Assembly (NCBI GenBank): GCA_965246785.1
Contig: CBDFFM010000004.1
Coordinates: 209,532 to 273,531, forward strand
DNA: 64,000 nucleotides
Source of the DNA: UBA1952 sp965246785
Lineage (GTDB): Bacteria; Bacteroidota; Bacteroidia; Chitinophagales; Chitinophagaceae
Reading direction: 5' to 3'
Positions 22,839 through 31,956 of the stretch are shown piece by piece. Position 1 is the first letter of the stretch. Each line of letters starts with the position of its first letter. The notes beneath the pieces were generated by a model. The model made no database searches. It saw only the letters and a program-made list of their open reading frames with translations, and was not told where the DNA came from. The translations under genes were made by a program, and so were the position numbers.

Positions 22839-23964
22839 TTAGATGTGTACGTCCACATCCACATTCATACCCGCGCGCAGGCCTTTGACCGCCGGGTCAT
22901 TTGGTTCTGCGAATTCAATACGAACAGGCACACGCTGCACCACCTTCACGAAGTTGCCGCTCGCATTATCCGGCGGCAGAAGGGAGAAACGAGCGCCGGT
23001 TGCCGGTGAGAACGAGCCGATACGCGCCCTTGAAATCATGGCCGGGAAATGCATCGGCATGAATCGTTACTTCCTGTCCTTCGCGCATCTTATTGATTTG
23101 GGTTTCCTTAAAATTGGCGACTACCCAAAACTCGTTTTTTACGACTGCGAAAAGCGTCTGCCCCGGCTGAACAAACTGACCCGGCTGAACATTTACCTTA
23201 GAAATGAAACCATCAGATGGCGCGGTAAGCACCGTATAAGAAAGCATCAGCTTCGCATTATCCACATCAGCCTGCCGCTGGCGGATAGTCGCTTCGGCAA
23301 CGCTTACGCCCTGCGCGGTCGCATTGCTTTGTGATGCCGCGGCGGTAGTCTGCTCGGAAGCCGCATTCCGCTGCTGCTCCAATACTGCCAACTGGCGTTG
23401 GGCGGTCTGCATCGCAGCTTCGGCCTGCTCAAACTGCTGCTGCGTGATGCTGTGGTCTTTGATAAGGTTCGCGTAGCGGGTGTAATCCTGAGAGGCGCGG
23501 CGCACAGTGATGCGGGCAGCCTCAATCTGCGCGCTTACGGTGCCTACATTAGCACGGGTTGTTGATATGTTGGCCTGAGAAGCCGATGTTGTAGCGCGGG
23601 CTACATTCAGGTTGCTCTGCGCGCCGGCAAGGGCGGCCTCTGCCTGCTCAACCTTAATGACAAGGTCGCGGTTGTCCAGTACGAGCAGCGTATCACCCTT
23701 TTTCACGCTCTGGTTGTCGCCCACTTTCACTTCGGCAATGTAGCCGCCTGTGCGCGGAATGACTGGGTTTATGCTCGCTTCAATCTGCGCATCGTCCGTC
23801 TCCTGATGGTGCTGCGCATGATTCCATTTGACCAGCCCGAAGCTGCCGCCGACAACGATGAGCACGGCAAGGATGATGAGGAAGCGTTTATTAATCTTCT
23901 TCTTTGGCGCTGCCGCTTCGGCTGTGGTTCCAGCTGGTTTGCCGGCGTTTGTTTGGCTTTCCAT
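22839..23964 (-). pseudogene. emrA: EmrA-like membrane fusion protein, frameshifted
   Basis: HlyD/EmrA family periplasmic adaptor. From the Met at 23964 (MESQTNAGKPAGTTAEAAAP): one N-terminal helix (FLIILAVLIVVGGSFGLV), a lipoyl half-motif GYIAEVKVGDNQSVKKGDTL, a long coiled-coil hairpin and the second half GFISKVNVQPGQFVQPGQTL. The frame is lost at about 23019-23031, after HADAFPGHDFKG. The +1 frame then continues RIGSFSPATGARFSLLPPDN to GMNVDVDVHI. One extra base in GGGCGCG explains it. Either a true mutation that would disable the pump or a sequencing indel. Confidence 0.8.
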
Positions 23965-24004
23965 ATTCTTTTTCTGAGTGTAATGATTTGGGATGATGAT
24001 TGGA

Positions 24005-25396
24005 TTACTGACCGAGCGCGCCTTCTGTAGCAAGCAGCCCGGTTGTTTGAAGCAGCTTCTGGTAGCTGACGAGCGCGTCTGCCTTCGCAAAGGCATAATT
24101 GAGGCGCGCCTGCAGCTGCGCTACGTCGGCATCCAGCAGCTCGGTGGTGGTGGCGAGGTTGTTCGTGTTCTTATTGCGCACGATGCGGAAGTTTTCTTCT
24201 GCCTGCTGAACGGCGGAATTATAAACGTCAATCTTCTTTCTGCTCAGCAGATACGCCTCATAAGCCTGCGCCGTTTGCAGGCGGATGGCATCCTCCAGCA
24301 GCGCCTGATTGGCCTGTACTTCCGCGAGACGGGTTTTCGCTTCCGTTATCTTGCTGCCGTTCTTCCAGATAGAAGACGGCGCGTAGCGGAAGCCGACGCC
24401 AACGTTGACCGCGTCCTTAATGGTGATGATGTTTTCAATGTAAGCACCGATGTAGCCACCGGTCACCGCGAGGGAAGGGTAGTAATCGCTCTTCGCGAAC
24501 TTCACGCCGGCTTCAGCCGCCTTCGCGCGGTATCCTAACGATGCGGCGTCTTTGCGGTTTTGCAGCGCGAGCGTTTCCCATTCGCTGAGCGTGCGCCCGG
24601 AGCCTGACTGGCTGAAGGTGCTGTCTGGCTCTATCACCGTTTCTTCCGGCAGCCCGAGCAGCAGGTTCATGTTCTCATTGGTAATGTGCAGGTTGTTCTC
24701 TGCATCCAGCAGCGAAAGCTCAATGTTGGATGATTGCAGCTGCGCTTTAAGGAGGTCATTACGGGCGAGCAAACCGTTTTGCTCCAAATTGCCCAACTCC
24801 TTCACACGCTGCCCGGCACTGCGCAGGTTTTCCTGCACCAGCTTAACGGCCTCGGTGGCTTTGTAAAGATTGGTGTACGCACCGATAGTGTTTTGCACGA
24901 CAGCATCGCGGTCGCTTTCTACATCCAGCTTTGCAGCCTGCGCCAGATACTTCGCGCTTTCAATGCCGCTCTGAATCTTAAAGCCGGCAAACAGCGGCAG
25001 GGAAACATTGGCGATAGCGTAAGCGGCCTGCGTGGGAACCTGAGGAGTTGTGTTTGTTTGTTCGGTAGTTCCTGTGCTTGAGTTGTTATTATTGCTGCTG
25101 CCAAGCTTTAGCTTTAGCTCAATATCCGGCTGCGCCAGCCGCAGGTAAGAGCCGGAGACCGTTACGTCCGGCAGCTTGCGCTCCTTTGCTTCTTTTAGGG
25201 CGGCATCGGCTTCCTGGAGTTTCGCATTGCTCACACGTAGCTGCTTGCTATTATGCAAGCTAAGGTCTATAGCTTCTTGCAGCGTAATGTGCCGGACATT
25301 GGTGCCGGACGGATAGGCTGCTGTACTCCGCGCGCCCGCGAACGCAGCGCCTAGCATCAGCGAAAGCGCGATGATTGAAAATTTACTTGACCTCAT
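24005..25396 (-). CDS. TolC-family outer-membrane efflux protein
   Basis: 463 residues with a signal peptide (about 1-28). Two OEP repeats of long helices, for example LQEAIDLSLHNSKQLRVSNA at the start and TTELLDADVAQLQARLNYAF near the end. It forms the trimeric outer-membrane duct for the adjacent EmrA/EmrB pair. Its start overlaps the tetR gene by 14 bases and emrA starts 40 bases after its stop, which indicates one operon. Confidence 0.9.
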   Translation of the reverse strand: MRSSKFSIIALSLMLGAAFAGARSTAAYPSGTNVRHITLQEAIDLSLHNSKQLRVSNAKLQEADAALKEAKERKLPDVTVSGSYLRLAQPDIELKLKLGSSNNNNSSTGTTEQTNTTPQVPTQAAYAIANVSLPLFAGFKIQSGIESAKYLAQAAKLDVESDRDAVVQNTIGAYTNLYKATEAVKLVQENLRSAGQRVKELGNLEQNGLLARNDLLKAQLQSSNIELSLLDAENNLHITNENMNLLLGLPEETVIEPDSTFSQSGSGRTLSEWETLALQNRKDAASLGYRAKAAEAGVKFAKSDYYPSLAVTGGYIGAYIENIITIKDAVNVGVGFRYAPSSIWKNGSKITEAKTRLAEVQANQALLEDAIRLQTAQAYEAYLLSRKKIDVYNSAVQQAEENFRIVRNKNTNNLATTTELLDADVAQLQARLNYAFAKADALVSYQKLLQTTGLLATEGALGQ

Positions 25397-26042
25397 AAGT
25401 AAGTGTGGCTATCAGGAGCCGTTTAAGGTGTTGTTTGAGATTTTTTTTGAGCAGGCTTTGCATCGCCTCGTCCGGCAGCTCGCTTTTGACAGAAGCCATC
25501 CGGTAATACGCTGAACCCGCGGCAGCCTGATAAACCGTGCCAATTATGCTCATCATCAGCAGCGGCACATCTACGCCTTTGGTGAACACTTTCTTTTTCT
25601 GGCCTTCGGCAACGATTTTAGCGACCAGCTCCAGATTCTTCAGCTTGTTTTCCAGCATAAGCTGGGTCAGCCCATCATGCTCGCCGGTAAGCTGGGCACG
25701 CAGCATGACGCGGTGGAAATTGGTATGCTGCAGCATCCGCTCTACCATATTCTCCACCAACGAATCAATCTTTTGAACCGGAGTAAGCTCTTTGTCGGCA
25801 ACGATATGCTCCATAATCAACCGGCCCGATGTAATGCGGTTGCTGAAAACGGCATGAAGCAGCTTTTCCTTGGAGCCGAAGTAATAGGAAATCATCGCCA
25901 CGTTCACGCCGGCCTCCTGTGCAATATCGCGTACAGAGGTGCCTTCATAGCCGCGCCCGGCAAATAGGCGCTCAGCCACTTCCAGTATATGGAGCTGCTT
26001 GCCGCTATAGCCAGGCAGTGCTTTCTCGTTTTCCATTTCCAC
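25383..26042 (-). CDS. TetR-family transcriptional regulator
   Basis: 219 residues. N-terminal TetR HTH: ILEVAERLFAGRGYEGTSVR followed by DIAQEAGVNVAMISYYFGSK. The C-terminal ligand domain is not specific. It is the first gene of the efflux operon, and a palindrome lies directly upstream (26053-26083), so autorepression with ligand-induced release is likely. Confidence 0.9.
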   Translation of the reverse strand: MEMENEKALPGYSGKQLHILEVAERLFAGRGYEGTSVRDIAQEAGVNVAMISYYFGSKEKLLHAVFSNRITSGRLIMEHIVADKELTPVQKIDSLVENMVERMLQHTNFHRVMLRAQLTGEHDGLTQLMLENKLKNLELVAKIVAEGQKKKVFTKGVDVPLLMMSIIGTVYQAAAGSAYYRMASVKSELPDEAMQSLLKKNLKQHLKRLLIATLTYEVK

Positions 26043-26052
26043 GGCGCAAAAC

Positions 26053-26083
26053 TAAACACTTGTTTGAACTAAACAAACGTTTA
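26053..26083. promoter_or_regulatory. Palindromic TetR operator candidate
   Basis: Inverted repeat with arms at 26053-26066 and 26070-26083 matching at 11 of 14 positions (TAAAC...TGTTT type) around a 3-base centre. It starts 11 bases upstream of the tetR ATG, overlapping the expected promoter and leader. Confidence 0.6.
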
Positions 26084-26136
26084 ATTGAAAATTAACCTCG
26101 GCTGTGGATAAAAAGATGATGCCGTTGTTTTCGTAG

Positions 26137-26182
26137 GGGCACACCGCGTGTGCCCTCATTGTCCGGGCACGCGCGGTATGCC
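26137..26182. repeat. REP-like GC-rich hairpin pair
   Basis: GGGCACA/TGTGCCC stem (26137-26143 with 26149-26155), then a related partial stem (GGGCACGCGCGGTATGCC, 26165-26182). It lies between the tetR promoter region and the recG 3' end. It looks like a dispersed repeat and could also end recG transcription. Confidence 0.4.
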
Positions 26183-26201
26183 GCTGCATGGGAATAATAG
26201 A

Positions 26202-28359
26202 TTAGGAAATCTTACTCCAATAAGTCTGTTGCCCAGTGCCGGCCATGAGCTGATGCAATCCACCGTTTGCGGGATGGACAAGCTGTGGGTCAGCCGCCAA
26301 CACCGATTGTGCAGCCTGCCGGGTTTGTTCCATCAGCGCGGCATCTTCTACGATGTCCGCCAGCTTGAACTTCAGCGCGCCGCTCTGCCGGGTGCCGTAG
26401 ATGTCGCCGGGGCCGCGGAGCTTCATGTCTTCTTCCGCTATTGTGAAGCCGTTGGTCGTGGCCACCATGATGTTCATACGCTGGCGGCTTTCCTCGCTCA
26501 TCTTACTGCCCGTGAGCAGGATGCAATACGATTGCTCCGCGCCGCGGCCAACACGTCCGCGTAGCTGATGCAATTGCGACAGCCCGAATCGTTCCGCGCT
26601 TTCCACCACCATTACGCTGGCATTCGGCACATTGACGCCGACCTCTATCACTGTCGTAGCTACGAGGATGTGCGCCTCGCCGCGCACGAAGCGCTCCATA
26701 TTGCGCTGGCGCTCGCCTGCTTCCTGGCGGCCGTGTACCATTGCCACATTGTATTTGCCGTCGGGGAAGAAGACGCGCACCTGCTCGTAGCCCGCCATCA
26801 GGCTTTCGTAGTCCAGCTTCTCGCTTTCTTCAATCAGGGGATAGACGATGTAGGCCTGGCGGCCCTTATCAATCTCGCTGCGCAAAAAGTCCAGTACGCG
26901 GGCGCGATGCATTTCATTACGCTGTACCGTCTTGATTTCCTGACGGCCCGGCGGCAGCTCGTCTATTACCGACACGTCCAGGTCACCGTAGAGCGTCATA
27001 GCGAGCGTGCGCGGGATGGGGGTGGCCGTCATAACCAGCACGTGGGGCGGGGTAGCGCTCTTTTTCCACAGTCGGGAGCGCTGGCCTACGCCGAAGCGGT
27101 GTTGCTCGTCTATCACCGCGAAACCAAGATTTTTGTATTGCACCGTCTCTTCAATCAAGGCGTGCGTGCCTACCGATATCGGGATGCTGCCGTCGGCAAG
27201 GCCTGCCAAAACCTGCTTCCGCTCTTTGCCTTTAACGCTCCCGGTAAGCAGTGCCACCGGAATCCACATTGGCTCCAGCAGTGCTTTGATGCTGCTGTAA
27301 TGTTGCTGCGAGAGTATCTCCGTAGGCGCCATGATGCAGGCCTGAAAGCCGTTATCCATTGCCAGCAAGGCGCTCATCACCGCGATAATCGTCTTCCCGC
27401 TGCCTACATCGCCTTGCAGGAGGCGGTTCATTTGCCGGCCCGTCGCCGTGTCTTGCCTTATCTCTTTCAGCACGCGCTTTTGCGCGCCGGTGAGCTGGAA
27501 GGGCAGGTGATGCGCATAAAAATCATTGAAGTAATCGCCCACTTTTGGAAAAACGAAGCCGGCCTGCACCGTATGCTGCTGCCGCACCCGCGCTATTATC
27601 ATTTGCGAAGCAAACAGCTCCTCCCATTTGATGCGGTGAATGGCCGCCTGAAGCTCCTCTTCATTCCGCGGAAAATGAATGGCCTGCATTGCCTCCCGCC
27701 GCGGCATCAGATTGTATTGCTGTAGCAGCTCGCCCGGAAGTAGTTCCGGTATATCGGATGGCATCAATTGCCGGAATAATGCCTGCGTAAGTTTCGCAAA
27801 TGAGCGGTTTGTAATGCCGCGCTGCACCAGCTTTTGGGTGGTGCTGTACATCGGCTGCATGCCGCCCGCCATCGTTTCGCTGTTCTGCGGCTCTACGTCC
27901 GGATGGCTGATGTTGTACATGCCATTAAAATCGCTCAGCTTGCCGAATACGATGTAGCGCCCCCCTTCGCGCAGCATCTTCTTCACCCACGTCCGCGCGC
28001 CGCCAAACCACACCAGCTCAATCCGTCCCCGTATCGTCATAAAGCGTAGCCATCAGCCGCCGCTTCGCGCCGTCGCCCTCCTCACCGATGTTCACAATCG
28101 CGCCCGCGAGCTGCACCCATTCCATATCCGGCGTCAGCTCGCCAATTGGCAGGAAGCGCGTGCGGTCAAAGTAGCGGTAAGGGTAATACTCCAGCAATTC
28201 GCGCAGCGTGCCGATGCCCAGCTCGCCCTTTAAGAACACCGCGCGACCCGGCCCCACGCCGGCAAGGGTGTCAATAGGCAGGTCAAGTTTGGAGGGTGCG
28301 GGTTGGATGGCAGCAGGTTTTAGCCCCTCAAAAGTGCGGCATAGCTGGCGGCGCAGCAA
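26202..28359 (-). pseudogene. recG: ATP-dependent DNA helicase RecG, split by a frameshift
   Basis: RecG remodels stalled forks and branched DNA. N-terminal part (28018-28359, TTG start): LDLPIDTLAGVGPGRAVFLK wedge region up to LMATLYDDTGT. The helicase part resumes in the other frame (IELVWFGGARTWV) after about 28021-28030, where one extra G in GGGGACGG explains the break. Helicase motifs are intact: GDVGSGKT, DEQHRFG, TATPIPRT and TTVIEVGVNVPNAS. The product is conserved and useful, so sequencing error is as likely as a real mutation. The N-terminal 20 residues look unconserved and no ATG is in frame. Confidence 0.85.
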
Positions 28360-28411
28360 GCTGTGCGATGCGGATTTTTATTTTGTCAGCGTTCCGTTCG
28401 CTCCCAATCTT

Positions 28412-28781
28412 CCGTTGCGTCGCACATTTCAGGGTTCGCCAGTCTGTTGGGCTTTTTACCTAGCCCCGCAGATTACGAATTCCCGCGCTGCGATACGAAC
28501 ATACTTATTAACAGTACGCAGTTGCGTATTGCCTGTCCGGACGAACTTATCAGCGGTACGCAATTACGTACCGCTCATCTGGACGAGCTTACGTGCAATA
28601 CGCAATTGCGTAGTGGTCATCCGAACGACCTTACGTGCAATACGCAACTGCGTAGTGGTGATCCGGACATACTTATGCACACTACGCAGTTGCGTAGCGG
28701 TTATAAGCGCGTTTTTAAAGCAAATACCAATGCGTATGCTGCCCAACAGACTGGCGAACCCTGAAATGTGCGACGCAACGG
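28412..28781. repeat. 41-bp inverted repeats enclosing a 42-bp-period palindromic array
   Basis: Perfect 41-bp inverted repeats (28412-28452 and 28741-28781) bound a 288-base centre. In the centre, a TACGCAATTGCGTA-type palindrome recurs five times at exactly 42-base steps (28515, 28557, 28599, 28641, 28683), separated by similar 28-base segments. Frames stay open on both strands because 42 is a multiple of 3, but neither encodes a recognisable protein. Possible MITE-like element, structured RNA or protein-binding array. It fills the recG-exbD gap. Confidence 0.8.
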
Positions 28782-28822
28782 CAGCTAAATAGCGCACTGC
28801 AGCCGGCAACATAAAAATTTCC

Positions 28823-29233
28823 TTACTGCTCCTTCTCCACGGCAAGCACCGTACGCAACCGCAGCGCCTGGGCCGCCTTCATCACCGATACAATGCTTTC
28901 GGCATCGGCCTTTTTGTGAGCGTTGATGACGATGGTGGGCGTATCAATCGTCGTCTTCCGCAGCGCAGCGGCCATTTCCGCGCGCAGGGAGTCCGGCATC
29001 ACCGCGTGCGTGCCCACGAAGTATTGCTGGGAAGAATCAATGGACACCACGATGGTCTGCTTCGCTTTCGTATCGCTCTTCGCCTTCGGGATGGCAAGCT
29101 TGATGACGTTGGGATTGGCCAGCGTGGCTATGATGAGGAAGAAGAAGAGGAGAATGAACAGAATATCGTTCAAAGCCCCGGTATGCGGCTCATCGCCGGC
29201 GCCGGTATCGCGGAGGTGCTTGCGGAGTTGCAT
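28823..29233 (-). CDS. exbD: ExbD/TolR-family biopolymer transport protein
   Basis: 136 residues from the Met at 29233 (MQLRKHLRDTGAGDEPHTGA); an open frame extends upstream through repeat DNA and is rejected. One N-terminal helix (ILFILLFFFLIIATLA) preceded by ALND, with the conserved Asp of the proton path, then a periplasmic domain (VVSIDSSQQYFVG...IVINAHKKAD). It works with the upstream ExbB-like gene to energise TonB-type receptors or cell-envelope complexes. Confidence 0.85.
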   Translation of the reverse strand: MQLRKHLRDTGAGDEPHTGALNDILFILLFFFLIIATLANPNVIKLAIPKAKSDTKAKQTIVVSIDSSQQYFVGTHAVMPDSLRAEMAAALRKTTIDTPTIVINAHKKADAESIVSVMKAAQALRLRTVLAVEKEQ

Positions 29234-29332
29234 GGTTGGAATGTTGGAGTGTTGGAATGTTGGAGTGTTGGAGTGTTGGAGTGTTTGAATGTTTGGGGAA
29301 CGCTCCAACGTTCCAACACTCCAACATTCCAA
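29234..29332. repeat. Heptamer repeat and hairpin between exbB and exbD
   Basis: About seven consecutive copies of a TGTTGGA(A/G) unit (29236-29292) followed by the inverted form (CCAACGTTCCAACACTCCAA, about 29303-29333). Together they form a long imperfect hairpin in the mRNA. Similar simple repeats occur in many Bacteroidota intergenic regions. It may affect exbB/exbD stoichiometry. Confidence 0.65.
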
Positions 29333-30067
29333 CTACTTCGCCGGTTCCTGCAGGATGTCCAGAAACTCCGTGGTTGTCGCTTCCATGCGGTTCACCGAGC
29401 GGTTGATTTGGGCGTTAAGGTATTTGTAGCCGATGTAGGCGAGCAGTCCGATGATGAGGCCCACGGCGGAGGTGACCATCTTGGTATAGATGCCGCCGGC
29501 AAAGGAATTCAGCTCAAAGCCCTTGTGCTGGATGTCAAAGAAGAGAATCATCATGCCGAAGATGGTACCGAGGAAGCCGAACATGGGCGCGATGGAGGCG
29601 ACGGTGCTAAGGATGGAAAGATTCTTCTCCAACTGGTAGATTTCCAGCTTGCCGGTGGCTTCCATGCTCTTCTCAATCTGGTCAATGGGCTTGCCAATGC
29701 GGGAAATGCCCTTCTCAATCATGCGTGCCTCCGGGGTAGGCGTATTGCGGCAGATGGACTTTGCCCCTTGCATATTGCCAGCCATCACCTGCTCCCGCAC
29801 TTGCAGTAGAAAGCGCGTATCATCCGGCGCAGCCTTGCGGATAGCGAGGAAGCGCTCTACAAAAACGTACACCATCACGATGGAGCAAAGCAGCAGCGGA
29901 ATCATGAGCACCCCGCCTTCGCGCAGGAGCTTGAAGAGGGAGATTTTTTCTTCTGCCGGAGCGGCGGCCGCAGCGGCCTGAAGGGCAGTATCGGCTTGCA
30001 GCAGCAAGGTCTGAAGCAGCATAGACTTTAGTTGGAAAGCGACAAATGTAAAGAGGTGCGCGGCCAT
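29333..30067 (-). CDS. exbB: MotA/TolQ/ExbB proton-channel protein
   Basis: 244 residues from 30067; the Met at 30022 (MLLQTLLLQADTALQAAAAA) gives 229 and may be the true start. Helices at about 52-72, 150-172 and 190-215. The conserved channel segment is STVASIAPMFGFLGTIFGMM and the C-terminal block is YTKMVTSAVGLIIGLLAYIG. Partner of ExbD; converts proton motive force to mechanical work at the inner membrane. Confidence 0.88.
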   Translation of the reverse strand: MAAHLFTFVAFQLKSMLLQTLLLQADTALQAAAAAAPAEEKISLFKLLREGGVLMIPLLLCSIVMVYVFVERFLAIRKAAPDDTRFLLQVREQVMAGNMQGAKSICRNTPTPEARMIEKGISRIGKPIDQIEKSMEATGKLEIYQLEKNLSILSTVASIAPMFGFLGTIFGMMILFFDIQHKGFELNSFAGGIYTKMVTSAVGLIIGLLAYIGYKYLNAQINRSVNRMEATTTEFLDILQEPAK

Positions 30068-30116
30068 TGGGCCGATGCATGCGCCATTTTATTGGTAAAG
30101 CGTCTGATATGGGGCG

Positions 30117-30866
30117 CTATTCCCGCAGGGCAAAGCCCGTATAATGGAGAAAGACATCTTCCAGCCTGCGGCAATCCGGCAATGCGGCAATAAGCTCCCG
30201 CGGCGTGCCGGTCGCAATGTTGCGGCCTTCGTCAATGATGGCCACCGTATCGCAGAGCTGCTCGGCCTCGTCCAGCAAGTGTGAGGTATAGACAATCGTT
30301 TTGCCGCCGGCGCGGTAGCCTTTCAGAAAATCCAGAATCAGGGCGCGGCTCTGCACATCCACACCGGCTGTAGGCTCATCCAGGATGAGCAGCTCCGGCT
30401 CGTGCAGCAATGATACGATGATATTGAGTCGGCGCTTCATGCCACCGCTGTAGCGGGAGGCGCGTTTATGCGCGTGTGGCGTGAGGCCAAGCTGTTCAAG
30501 CAGTTGGCCGCCCCGTTGCTTTATCTGCTGAGTGCTCAAGCCATAGAGCTGGGCGATGTAGCACAGGTTTTCCCATCCGGTGAGAGCAGGGTAGAGGGCA
30601 ATGCTTTGCGGCACCAGCCCCAGCCGGCCGCGGATGGCGGCATTATGATGCTGCACATCTAACCCGAATACGGAAGCGTCGCCGCTATCTGGAGTAAGTA
30701 GGCCGCACAGAATCTGAATGGTGGTAGTCTTACCCGCGCCATTTGGCCCAAGCAGCCCGAAGATGGCGCCTGCCGGCACATCAAGCGACAGTCCATCAAG
30801 GGCAGGCGTCAGCGCCGATGGATATTGCTTGCTTAATGCCCTGATAGTAATGGCAGGTGCGTTCAT
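30117..30866 (-). CDS. ABC transporter ATP-binding protein
   Basis: 249 residues. Walker A GPNGAGKTTT, signature YSGGMKRRLN, Walker B LLILDEPTAGVD, and the H-loop in YTSHLLDEAEQL. This is the CcmA/NatA-type ATPase of ABC-2 exporters. No permease is adjacent. Its ATG overlaps the stop of the tryptophan dioxygenase gene by 4 bases, so it is co-transcribed with it. Confidence 0.88.
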   Translation of the reverse strand: MNAPAITIRALSKQYPSALTPALDGLSLDVPAGAIFGLLGPNGAGKTTTIQILCGLLTPDSGDASVFGLDVQHHNAAIRGRLGLVPQSIALYPALTGWENLCYIAQLYGLSTQQIKQRGGQLLEQLGLTPHAHKRASRYSGGMKRRLNIIVSLLHEPELLILDEPTAGVDVQSRALILDFLKGYRAGGKTIVYTSHLLDEAEQLCDTVAIIDEGRNIATGTPRELIAALPDCRRLEDVFLHYTGFALRE

Positions 30867-31900
30867 TGCCCTTCATAGCCCATCTGCCGGGCGAGGCTTT
30901 GCGGAAGCTTAGGCAGCATGGTGCGGGGCATAAGAAAGGAGGTCAGCTCGGCCAGCTCCTTGAAAATGTAGTGACTGTCGGCAGCTTTGCGCAGATAATC
31001 CGCGCCCGTAGAGCCGCCGGTGCCCGTACGTTTGCCGATGGTGCGCTGAACCATGTGTATATGGCGATGCCGCCAGAGCGATAACAGCTCATCTACTTCC
31101 AGCAGCGTGCTCAGCAACTCAAAGGGCAGGTGCAGCAGCGGATAATCGCGGTACAACATGATAAACAGCGCCGCGCGTGAAGCGGCGAATGAGAAGCTGC
31201 GGCCTTCGGGATAGGCCGCCTCATTGCCGAAGAGGCGCTCAAACGTCTGGAGGTTGCCCTCCTCGCCGGGGCGGAGGCTGGCCTCGTAAGCGGCGCGGTA
31301 TTGGTCGTAGAAGCCCTTGCTTTCCGGCCAGTGCGTTGCGTCTTGCAGGAAAGGCATGCGCTCCAGCCATACGTTGATAAGCACAATTAGTGACTGCTCG
31401 CTTTCGGCTTTTTTAACCCGCTCAATGTCGCCTTCTGTAAGCTGCGACAGATAATAGCCCTGACCATGCCGTGCGCTGTATGTAAGGCCAAGCGCAGCCT
31501 CAATCATCTTGAATTGAATGCTTTGAAAGCCGGAGGCGGGCCGAAGAAGGTCACGGAAGTCCAGAAAATCAAGCGGAGTCATCGTTTCCATCACCGTCAT
31601 TTGGTTGACAGCTATCTCCAGGATGCGGCAAATGCGCTTGAGGCGATGGACACTATTATAAATATCCGGAGAGCTATTGGCTATGCTGGTCTGGCGAAAA
31701 ACTTTGCGAATAATGTCCAGCTCAAAAAGAATCTGCTTGAACCAAAGCTCGTACGCCTGATGGATGATGATAAAGAGCATTTCATCGTCAGCTGCGAGAC
31801 CTTCCTTGCCGCTTTCAGGAGCTTGCGCACTCAGGATTTTATCTAATTGCAGGTACTCGCTGTAATAAACCGGCGGACGTTCTTTGGCGGGCTGTTGCAT
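30863..31900 (-). CDS. kynA: Tryptophan 2,3-dioxygenase
   Basis: 345 residues. Heme enzyme that opens the indole ring of L-Trp to N-formylkynurenine, first step of the kynurenine route. Hallmarks: YYSEYLQLDKIL, DDEMLFIIIHQAYELWFKQI, FRDLLRPASGFQS and RHRHIHMVQRTIGKRTGTGG with the heme-ligand His. About 60 residues longer than the shortest bacterial forms, normal for Bacteroidota. No other kynurenine gene lies nearby. Confidence 0.9.
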   Translation of the reverse strand: MQQPAKERPPVYYSEYLQLDKILSAQAPESGKEGLAADDEMLFIIIHQAYELWFKQILFELDIIRKVFRQTSIANSSPDIYNSVHRLKRICRILEIAVNQMTVMETMTPLDFLDFRDLLRPASGFQSIQFKMIEAALGLTYSARHGQGYYLSQLTEGDIERVKKAESEQSLIVLINVWLERMPFLQDATHWPESKGFYDQYRAAYEASLRPGEEGNLQTFERLFGNEAAYPEGRSFSFAASRAALFIMLYRDYPLLHLPFELLSTLLEVDELLSLWRHRHIHMVQRTIGKRTGTGGSTGADYLRKAADSHYIFKELAELTSFLMPRTMLPKLPQSLARQMGYEGQ

Positions 31901-31936
31901 AGGGTGAAATTAAGAAACGGCGAGAGTGCGGTGCCG

Positions 31937-31944
31937 TATTTTTG
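31937..31944 (+). promoter_or_regulatory. TAnnTTTG promoter element deciding the DUF4375 start
   Basis: TATTTTTG overlaps a possible TTG start at 31942, which therefore cannot be on the mRNA. The following GTG at 31957 is the better start of the downstream gene. Confidence 0.5.
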
Positions 31945-31956
31945 GGCGAGCAAATT

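Noticed and set aside
26568..27725. 385-residue rightward frame opposite recG
   Set aside because: Shadow of the RecG helicase frame, low-complexity and without recognisable domains.
28515..28696. CRISPR array
   Set aside because: The segments between palindromes are similar to each other and there is no cas gene; this is a tandem repeat.
28363..28845. Open frames on both strands through the palindromic array, coding TQLR-type 14-residue repeats
   Set aside because: Both strands are open only because the period is a multiple of three and the core is palindromic; shared peptide pieces come from the inverted repeat.
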